Source: VRUG01 sp965372745 (GTDB lineage: Bacteria; Planctomycetota; Phycisphaerae; Sedimentisphaerales; Anaerobacaceae). Taken from it: DNA of 64,000 nucleotides. The stretch is taken from contig CBDVDM010000008.1 of assembly GCA_965372745.1 (NCBI GenBank), positions 3,589-67,588 of the forward strand, given 5' to 3'. The notes below the pieces were generated by a model. The model was given only the letters and a program-made list of their open reading frames with translations, was not told the DNA's origin and did no database searches. A program made the translations under genes and the position numbers. Shown piece by piece: positions 34,356 to 41,136 of the stretch; position 1 is the first letter of the stretch, and each line of letters begins with the position of its first letter.

Positions 34356-36461
34356 TTACCAGGCCTTACCCAGTTTTATAAGTTGTTGTTTTGCACTTTT
34401 CTGGCCTGCCCTTGCTGCAGTCTGATACCAATAGAGAGCTTTTTCAAGGTCATTTTCAATACCAATACCGTTTTCGAACAGTACTCCAAGCTGATACATC
34501 GAGTCAGTATCCCCTTCCTTGGCAGCTTTTATAAACCATAGCATCGCTTTACGAATGTCTTTTTCAACACCAACTCCAGTATGATATAATACTGCCAAAT
34601 TATACATTGCTTTTAAATTTCCCATTTTTGCCGAACGCTCATAATACTCTGCGGCTTTTTTGCAATCTTTTTTTACAATGTCCCCCATATAATACATTTG
34701 CGCCAATTGATTCATTGCTTTTGTTGTCCCCTTTTGCGCTGCCTTTTCATACCATTCTACAGCCTTGATACCATCTACTTCAACGCCGCTGCCTTGGTGA
34801 TACATTCTCCCCACGTTATACATTGCCATCTTGTTTCCAGCTTGTGCAGATTCAACGAAATATTCAAGGGTCTTACTGTAATCTCTCTCTATCTCCTGCC
34901 CCGAATAGTATATTAAGCCAAGCTCGAACATCGCATTATCATTGCCTACTTCAGCTGCCTTTTCAATCCACGCAATCGCTTTTTCAATATTTTTATCTGT
35001 TCCTATCCCCTTAAGATAAGCGTCGCCAAGCTTATACATAGCATAGCTGTTCCCTTCTTCAGCAGCTTTGAGATACAATTGCTCGGCACTTAAAGGATGT
35101 TCTTTTTGTTCATGAGAAGCTGCCGATTTTGCCGGTTCCTGCAATTCGGTTTCTTCTTGAGTTTCCTTAACCGCTTCTTTGGTGAATTCAGAAGATGAGA
35201 TTTTATCGACCTGTTCGGCTTCTTTTTGCACCGCAGTTGCGTATTGCGGCTCATTCGCCTGATCCTGAGTGTACGCCAATGGCTTATGGTCAGATGAGTT
35301 TTCTTTCGATTGTTCCTTATGTCCGGTTATTTTTTCTTCAACGTCGTCAGTTGCAATGTTATTTTCGATAATTGAACTAGGTAAGTCGATTGCCGTTTTA
35401 TTATCGCCATGTTTTGCCGAAGACAAAACTGCCATCCATTGTTTAAGCAAATTTTTATCTGACTTTTCAGAATTTATATATAAATAACTTGTCCCTATCC
35501 CACAGATAACACCTAATACTAAAGTCAAAGCAAAAGCTATTATAGAAATTTTAAACCTTGCAGCCGGTTTGGCCTTAATCCCAACTTCCTCTTTTTTTCT
35601 GCTTCGTTGTAATACCTTTTCCATTTCCGCAGCTAAAGCCTCGATCTTCCACTGTGCTCTGTCTAACTGCTTAGCAGATTTCTTTTGCTGGTGGATGGCT
35701 TCAGCTTTAATTTTCTCTAAAGCTTCTTCATTTTCTTTATTCTGCTGTAAGGTCTTTTCTTTTTCCTTGGTCAACACTTCTATCTTCTTATCTGCCTGAC
35801 TCAAAGCAGAAAATAATGCTTCGATATTCCAATTTGCCTGGTGCAATGCTTTAGTATGCTTTTGCTGTTCGGCAGACATCTGCGTTTTAAGCTGCTCTAT
35901 TATATCTTCATAAGAATCTTGTTTGGCCTCAAACTGCTTTCTGGCCTGTGTTTCAGCTTCAAACTTTTGCTCAACCTCTTCCAATTTCAAAGCAAACCTG
36001 TCCTTCTGTTGGGCGAGTTGTGTTTTTAGTTTTTCAATTGTCTGCTCGTAAGCTACACACTTTTGCTGTTCTGAATATTCATAGACAAAATATCTGACTT
36101 TTCCGCTTACCTCGAATGCTTTGAGGCTGTTTACATTCGGATTCGATAATGACGTAATTATTTCTATGGTTTCTTTTAACTGTTCAACCTTTCTGGAATT
36201 TAATGATACGGATAAAGGCAATGCTTTGATAAGAACGTTTGTGTTATCTGCTGCATCCTCGGCTTTATACGTACACCCCATATTGTCTTCACTGAGTTGC
36301 TGCTCGATTATATATCGCATGCCAAGCACCTGCCCCTGGCTGCTGTCGCCGAGCATAAGCATGCCGCACAAGCTGTTGTAATGCAGCATTGGTTCGCCGC
36401 AGTTTAGACAATCCTTGGCGCTGTCAGCATTTTCGCAGTTACATAAGGGACACAAAATCAC
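34356..36461 (-). CDS. Zinc-ribbon / kinase N-lobe-like / coiled-coil / Sel1 membrane protein
   Basis: This is an unusual 701-residue mosaic. Residues 3-24 form a CPLC...CLNC zinc ribbon. About 48-135 resembles the N-lobe of a bacterial Ser/Thr kinase: RYIIEQQLSEDNMGCTYKAE, the beta3 lysine in VLIKALP, and a helix-strand end like KVRYFVYEYSEQ. There is no C-lobe: no HRD, no DFG. A long coiled coil follows (about 140-290), then one transmembrane helix (about 305-328), a low-complexity linker and six to seven Sel1 repeats (about 462-690). The topology suggests a cytoplasmic sensor-like head and a periplasmic Sel1 scaffold. It cannot be an active kinase. Function unknown. Confidence 0.75.
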   Translation of the reverse strand: MILCPLCNCENADSAKDCLNCGEPMLHYNSLCGMLMLGDSSQGQVLGMRYIIEQQLSEDNMGCTYKAEDAADNTNVLIKALPLSVSLNSRKVEQLKETIEIITSLSNPNVNSLKAFEVSGKVRYFVYEYSEQQKCVAYEQTIEKLKTQLAQQKDRFALKLEEVEQKFEAETQARKQFEAKQDSYEDIIEQLKTQMSAEQQKHTKALHQANWNIEALFSALSQADKKIEVLTKEKEKTLQQNKENEEALEKIKAEAIHQQKKSAKQLDRAQWKIEALAAEMEKVLQRSRKKEEVGIKAKPAARFKISIIAFALTLVLGVICGIGTSYLYINSEKSDKNLLKQWMAVLSSAKHGDNKTAIDLPSSIIENNIATDDVEEKITGHKEQSKENSSDHKPLAYTQDQANEPQYATAVQKEAEQVDKISSSEFTKEAVKETQEETELQEPAKSAASHEQKEHPLSAEQLYLKAAEEGNSYAMYKLGDAYLKGIGTDKNIEKAIAWIEKAAEVGNDNAMFELGLIYYSGQEIERDYSKTLEYFVESAQAGNKMAMYNVGRMYHQGSGVEVDGIKAVEWYEKAAQKGTTKAMNQLAQMYYMGDIVKKDCKKAAEYYERSAKMGNLKAMYNLAVLYHTGVGVEKDIRKAMLWFIKAAKEGDTDSMYQLGVLFENGIGIENDLEKALYWYQTAARAGQKSAKQQLIKLGKAW

Positions 36462-36727
36462 TATTTAGTTATCCTTATTTTTTCGTTATATTTTGCTTAT
36501 AGCTTAAACATAGGACAGCTACGCCGACAATCGGTGTTATATCGCTTACACACCAATAAGAACGATATATAAATTATGTTAGGTTAATATGAGGATTGTA
36601 TTAGTCCTGTATAACAATGCAATTTTGCAGTAAGAAGTTGCCGACCACCATTATATATGTCAAGTGGTATATTTTTGCTCAGTCGCTTACAAATATCTGG
36701 CATTCATAGTTTGTTCGTAGTATCTCC

Positions 36728-37501
36728 CTATTGAAAATACTTGGAGCAGTCATGGCAGAGTATCTGGCCCGAGTCTATCTTTTTGCCTTCTCCGCGCAGT
36801 AACCTGTCACAGGCACCACACCTGATGCTATTGTCTTTGGCCTGACTAAAATCAGGTGTCACTTTTGGATATGTAGAATCTGCATTTCCTAACCTTTCGC
36901 CTTTTTGTTTACGCCTGAAATCGTTTCTAACATACATGGCAGTAGTCTTTGGGCTTGCATGGCCGGCTTGCTGCTGAACCAATCGTAAGTCATGCACGGT
37001 ATTAAAAAGTCTAACTATATAAGTGCTGCGCAGCATATGTGGATAAAGCGGCCCAATTCCGATATTTACACCAATGTTTTTTACCTTGTTATAGAGACTT
37101 CTGTATGTGAGTCGATTACCGCGCTCGCTGACAAACAAGGGCTCCTTTGGCTTGGTTTTTTTCCTGTACAGCATCACAAATCTCTCTATGCGTTCGGCTG
37201 TTTTTGAGCTAATTTCGACCTCTCTGGTTGCCGTATCTGCTGAATCTCGAATCAGTAAAACACTTTTGCCGTGGCTTGTGGGCAGGTCTTCTATATTCAA
37301 ATTACAGAATTCTGCAGGGCGTAAGCCGGCATTTACCAATAGAAAAATAATGAGTTCGTCGACGATTGCTCTGGTAGCTCCGGTTTGTCTTGCAAAATCA
37401 GCCTTATTCGAAACATATTGCAACAGCTTTTTTAGTTGAGTTTCTGACAAATATTTAGCTGAAGTCGAATCGTTTCTCTTGCTTCTTGGCTTTATCATCA
37501 T
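36728..37501 (-). CDS. Tyrosine recombinase (phage-integrase family) with C-terminal zinc ribbon
   Basis: It catalyses site-specific DNA recombination. The catalytic residues expected for the family are visible: Arg in NAGLRPAEF, the His-x-x-Arg of YPHMLRSTY, the second His in QQAGHASPKTT and the nucleophile Tyr in TAMYVRND. A typical SAM-like N-terminal domain is missing or very short. At the C-terminus (about 225-257) a CGAC...CHDC zinc ribbon is appended, which is unusual. It is a plausible integrase for the element bounded by tRNA-Phe fragments, though it lies in the interior and not next to an end. It might also be a resident recombinase. Confidence 0.88.
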   Translation of the reverse strand: MMIKPRSKRNDSTSAKYLSETQLKKLLQYVSNKADFARQTGATRAIVDELIIFLLVNAGLRPAEFCNLNIEDLPTSHGKSVLLIRDSADTATREVEISSKTAERIERFVMLYRKKTKPKEPLFVSERGNRLTYRSLYNKVKNIGVNIGIGPLYPHMLRSTYIVRLFNTVHDLRLVQQQAGHASPKTTAMYVRNDFRRKQKGERLGNADSTYPKVTPDFSQAKDNSIRCGACDRLLRGEGKKIDSGQILCHDCSKYFQ

Positions 37502-37669
37502 CCGCCTCCCCGGGTAAACATGTAAGATTACAACCTAAACACAGGACATTATAACCATAACTATGTCATTTAGCAAGTAAAAATCGCTAACAAATAGCGC
37601 AGTTGTATACAAATGGCCCTCGAATTTTTGTGTGGTCTTACATGCCAGAAATTTTGCAAATAGGTAGCC

Positions 37670-37851
37670 TTTGTAAGCAACAATTTTGCCGAGGCCAAAG
37701 TACCCATGAATGGAACGGAAGAGGGATTGGAAAAATTATTCTTATTCTAATACCAGCTTAATCAGCTTCTAACAGAAACATCTTACAAAGTCCCTGACAG
37801 TAAGATAATTATGCTGTGTGAGCAGGAGTAGCAAATTTTATAGTTCTAATA
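37670..37851 (+). repeat. Duplicated regulatory block, copy 2 (upstream of secreted protein/TonB receptor operon)
   Basis: This is the counterpart of 28048-28232. The sequence is diverged (small gaps in the first half) but keeps the order of all landmarks, and the PhoB-box array and its distance to the -10 are fully conserved. The surrounding gene-free region (37502-38106) contains this block and a leader of about 310 nt. Confidence 0.8.
37745..37789 (+). promoter_or_regulatory. PhoB-box promoter of the secreted protein/TonB-receptor operon
   Basis: Direct repeats TTCTAAT (37745), GCTTAAT (37756) and TTCTAAC (37767) are in 11-bp phase. Then come 10 bp and the -10 hexamer TACAAA (37784-37789). 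Transcription would begin near 37797, leaving a leader of about 310 nt before the gene at 38107. Confidence 0.72.
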
Positions 37852-37884
37852 AGAAGTGTGCGAGCTAACAAGAATTGGAAATAC

Positions 37885-37970
37885 GGCTTTATCCAAATTA
37901 AAGCCTGTTGGCTTTGGAAGTGAATGTGGGTGATGTCAATTAACATAAAACTGTGAAGGAGAAAGGAGGG
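37885..37970 (+). promoter_or_regulatory. Possible structured leader with mutually exclusive hairpins and an orphan ribosome site
   Basis: GGCTTT (37885-37890), AAAGCC (37900-37905) and GGCTTT (37910-37915) can form either of two hairpins sharing the middle arm. A strong AAGGAGG element at 37963-37969 overlaps a GTG with only six codons before a stop, well upstream of the real start. This may be a post-transcriptional switch or leader peptide; no uridine tract makes it a terminator. Confidence 0.25.
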
Positions 37971-38106
37971 TGACAAAAGAACAAAAATAAGTATAGCGTT
38001 TAAGTGTATGGTGAAAGTTCAATTACTGAAGGTACATTAGTTGTTAGAAGTTAGTGTAAACTTGATAACTTGATTTTTTGTAAGAATAACAAAAAAAGGA
38101 TTTATT

Positions 38107-39825
38107 ATGAAGAATATGAAAAAAGTCGCATTATTGCTGATTGCGATGACAGGACTTGCATTAGCTAATACTGCTATTGCAGGTACTAATGTCAACAGCA
38201 ATATCACCGGATCTGTGACGTGGACGAAGGCCAACCACCCTTATCACCTGAAGCAGCAAATTTACGCTGAGCCTGGCGCAACTTTGACTATCGACGCCGG
38301 CGTGGTTGTTGCGAGTTTTGTTGACGACCAGGGCAGTCTGGCTGTTTGCCGCGGCGCCAAGATTTACGTCAACGGCACAAAGGATGAGCCTGTCATCATG
38401 ACCTCTGCCGAAGATGTGAAAAACTGGACAGGCAGCGTCGTTACCACCGGCGGTTCCGGTGGCACCGTAGACTCCATTACAACGCTCGGCGACCCCAAGA
38501 CGGGTATCTGGCTTGAGCGCTGCAATGACTGGGGTAATCTGACGATAATGGGCGAAGCATTGATTTCGGCTTCCCATTACGGCGGCATTCCGGTAACGTA
38601 TCAGGACGGTGTCGGCGAGCCTATCCACACGAACACGAAATGTCCGGACGGCCTAAATAAGAAGCAGATGGAAGGTTTAACTGCTGGTTTTCAGGGTGAT
38701 TCAAAGGTACTGTACGGCGGCGACAATGACGACGACGACAGTGGTTCAATCAGCTATCTGTCGATTCGTTATGGCGGTAAAGTGATCGGCCTCGCTAATG
38801 AACTCAACGGTCTGTCGTTAGGTGGCCTCGGTCGCGAAACAGACATTCATCACATCGAAATCATGAACAACGTGGACGATGGTATCGAAATCTGGGGCGG
38901 CACAGTTAATCTAAGATACGTCAACATCTGGAACATCGGTGATGACAGCTTCGACGTTGACGAAGGCTGGCGCGGCAAGGTCCAGTTCGGCTTGATAGTT
39001 CAGGGCTACAGCATCGATGCGAGCCAGGGTTCCGGTGTCGGCGACAACTGTTTTGAAACCGACGGTGCAGAGGATTCCGATGCACAGCCGGTGACAACGT
39101 CCACCATCTACAACTTCACCGTTGTTGGTCAACCGATTGATGGTGATGGCGGCACGACCTGGCGAGACAACGCCCGTGTCCAGTATCGCAACTGTATCTT
39201 CATGGAACTTGGTGAAAAGCTTGTCAGGCCTGATAACACCGATGGCGATGGCTCCAATGGCTATGGTTACAACGGCACCCTGTCTTTCGCAGATACGTGG
39301 ACTACGAATGCTGGTGTTCACTCGACGGTTAATCTCTGCGGTGTTGACCCGAATGTCTTGTACACAGTCCAAACTGACGGCAAGCTGGCGGAAATCACTG
39401 ACAGCGTGTTCTACAACAACTTACATGCGAATGCCTATACAGAGGCAGATGCCCGTGGCGTACGTGATGCTGCTAACAACAATGTGACCGCTACCAACAG
39501 CCCGATTCAGGCCATTACTCGCGGTGCACTGGTAGTACGGGGCGGCAAGAATATGCTTCCTGTTACATATATAAATCCATGTGCTGCTAACGATGCAGTA
39601 GTCAGTGTCGACAAAGCACCAGATGATGGATTCTTCACATCAGCTCCATTCCGCGGCGGCTTCGGCCCTTACAACAACTGGCTGGAAAGCTGGACAGCAG
39701 TGGATGCATACGGAATGACTGATACATCCATGAACGTTCCTGGCAATAGCGATTTGGATTATGACGGTGATGTAGACTTTTCAGATTTCGCGGAATTCAG
39801 CAACAACTGGCTCCGAGGAATATAA
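38107..39825 (+). CDS. Secreted beta-helix-like surface protein with dockerin-like C-terminal tail
   Basis: This 572-residue exported protein has a signal peptide (cleavage near AIAGTN) and a repetitive fold typical of parallel beta-helix proteins found beside TonB receptors: YAEPGATLTIDAGVVVASF, CRGAKIYVNGTKDEPVIMTS, GSISYLSIRYGG, IEIMNNVDDGIEIWGG. The last about 30 residues (DLDYDGDVDFSDFAEFSNNW) form one dockerin-like calcium-binding repeat, a hallmark of Phycisphaerae secreted proteins that may serve sorting or anchoring. It heads the operon with a lipoprotein and a TonB receptor, behind a PhoB-box promoter. It may capture or process the receptor's substrate at the surface. No catalytic motif was recognised. 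Confidence 0.8.
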   Translation: MKNMKKVALLLIAMTGLALANTAIAGTNVNSNITGSVTWTKANHPYHLKQQIYAEPGATLTIDAGVVVASFVDDQGSLAVCRGAKIYVNGTKDEPVIMTSAEDVKNWTGSVVTTGGSGGTVDSITTLGDPKTGIWLERCNDWGNLTIMGEALISASHYGGIPVTYQDGVGEPIHTNTKCPDGLNKKQMEGLTAGFQGDSKVLYGGDNDDDDSGSISYLSIRYGGKVIGLANELNGLSLGGLGRETDIHHIEIMNNVDDGIEIWGGTVNLRYVNIWNIGDDSFDVDEGWRGKVQFGLIVQGYSIDASQGSGVGDNCFETDGAEDSDAQPVTTSTIYNFTVVGQPIDGDGGTTWRDNARVQYRNCIFMELGEKLVRPDNTDGDGSNGYGYNGTLSFADTWTTNAGVHSTVNLCGVDPNVLYTVQTDGKLAEITDSVFYNNLHANAYTEADARGVRDAANNNVTATNSPIQAITRGALVVRGGKNMLPVTYINPCAANDAVVSVDKAPDDGFFTSAPFRGGFGPYNNWLESWTAVDAYGMTDTSMNVPGNSDLDYDGDVDFSDFAEFSNNWLRGI

Positions 39826-39851
39826 TCAATATCTTCAGTAGGATATAAATT

Positions 39852-39903
39852 GCGATCTGATAGCAGTGATTGATACAACGTTCTGTTATCAGATCGCTTT
39901 TAC
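39852..39903 (+). terminator. Hairpin with T-run between the secreted protein and lipoprotein genes
   Basis: GCGATCTGATA (39852-39862) and TATCAGATCGC (39887-39897) form a perfect 11-bp stem with a 24-nt loop, followed by TTTTAC. The weak T-run suggests a partial terminator or 3' stabiliser. It would let the abundant secreted protein be made in excess over the downstream lipoprotein and receptor. Confidence 0.6.
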
Positions 39904-39912
39904 AGTAATAAT

Positions 39913-41136
39913 ATGCATACAATAATAGCAAAATTAAGATTACATTTTTTACTGTTAGCTGGTACTGCACTTTTTATATTTACTTGCAGTTGTGACAGGA
40001 AGGCCGGAGAAGCTGCTGTTTCGGATAAACCGCTTGCTGTTTTTCAGAACAAACTAATTGATATTGCTTTTGAAACGGCGACCTCAATCCCAGTTAATCC
40101 ACATATCAAAGACCGCTCAAGAGCACAGGCAGCGGTTGTTGAGACATGTTTAGAACTAAGTCAATCCAAACGGGCACTCGGATTTATTGAAAGAATCGAT
40201 AACTGGCGCCGTGGTTCATGCTATGCCGACCTGGCTTTTTACTGTGTTCAGCACGGCTACACCGTTGATGTAGAGCGCTACTTAAATCTCGCCGGTCAGA
40301 TTTCCGAAACTGCCGAAGACTGGCGCAGAGACCGTATCAGAATAAAAATTGCCAAAACGCACACCGTGCTGGGACAGACCAAGCAGGCCAATCAGTTTGA
40401 AGCGGATGTGGTGGATTCCGAAGCAGGTAAAGTGGCAGGAGTTAAGGCGATGATTAGCGATGCAGATTCTTTCGATGAGCAGATGAAAACGCTGGAAGCG
40501 TTGATTGCAATTGGTAATTTCGATATCTTGAAAAACGTGCTGCAAGCTTATGCTCAGCTTTTTAACCGTTTTTATAACGATACAAAACAGCGTTCACTGG
40601 CAGAAGAGAAAATTAAAACTTCATGGGACAAATTACCGGTTTTTATTCGGATGGAATTGCTCATGGAACTGGCCGGGTTTGCACTGGACCACGAGGATCA
40701 AAACAAGGCGATTGAGTTGGTTAACGAAGCACAGCTTCTTATGGATGACCACCAATGGCCGCTGGAACACCGCATTCCCATGATGGCGAAATTGGTTGGG
40801 CTACGTTTCCGTGCTGGCGATATTGAAAATGCCAGAACCGATGCGGATACTGCTATCGCTCTTTTTAATGCCCAAAAAAGTAAGATTGTGAACATCTACA
40901 GGGCGGAAGCGCTTCGCCCCCTTGCCCAGGCATATCAATCGATTGGCGACACAGAGGCAGCGCTGTCTGTTTATAAACAAGTTGTTGAAGAAGGTGTTAA
41001 AAATCCCAATTCCAGACCATGTGCTGAAGACTTGTCCGCCACCTGCTGCTCTATGGCTTTGTACGCTGTAGAACCTGATGCTGAACTTTGGATACGGATT
41101 CATCAGATTAGTGAGGAATTGGGTCAACCATGGTAA
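39913..41136 (+). CDS. Putative lipoprotein with TPR-like helical repeats
   Basis: A hydrophobic N-terminus ends in FTCSC, so it is probably a lipoprotein modified at Cys27 or Cys25, although the lipobox is not canonical. The 407-residue mature part is helical with TPR-like pairs, for example DIENARTDADTAIALFNAQK and PLAQAYQSIGDTEAALSVYK. It lies between the secreted beta-helix protein and the TonB receptor, and its end overlaps the receptor start by 7 bp. It therefore probably acts with the receptor, perhaps as an accessory scaffold. No recognisable enzymatic motif. The ribosome site is weak, consistent with lower expression after the hairpin. Confidence 0.75.
   Translation: MHTIIAKLRLHFLLLAGTALFIFTCSCDRKAGEAAVSDKPLAVFQNKLIDIAFETATSIPVNPHIKDRSRAQAAVVETCLELSQSKRALGFIERIDNWRRGSCYADLAFYCVQHGYTVDVERYLNLAGQISETAEDWRRDRIRIKIAKTHTVLGQTKQANQFEADVVDSEAGKVAGVKAMISDADSFDEQMKTLEALIAIGNFDILKNVLQAYAQLFNRFYNDTKQRSLAEEKIKTSWDKLPVFIRMELLMELAGFALDHEDQNKAIELVNEAQLLMDDHQWPLEHRIPMMAKLVGLRFRAGDIENARTDADTAIALFNAQKSKIVNIYRAEALRPLAQAYQSIGDTEAALSVYKQVVEEGVKNPNSRPCAEDLSATCCSMALYAVEPDAELWIRIHQISEELGQPW

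Noticed and set aside
38161..38628. Long antisense frames (also 38911-39372) in the secreted beta-helix gene
   Set aside because: Sense strand has signal peptide, ribosome site and dockerin-like tail; the antisense frames have none.
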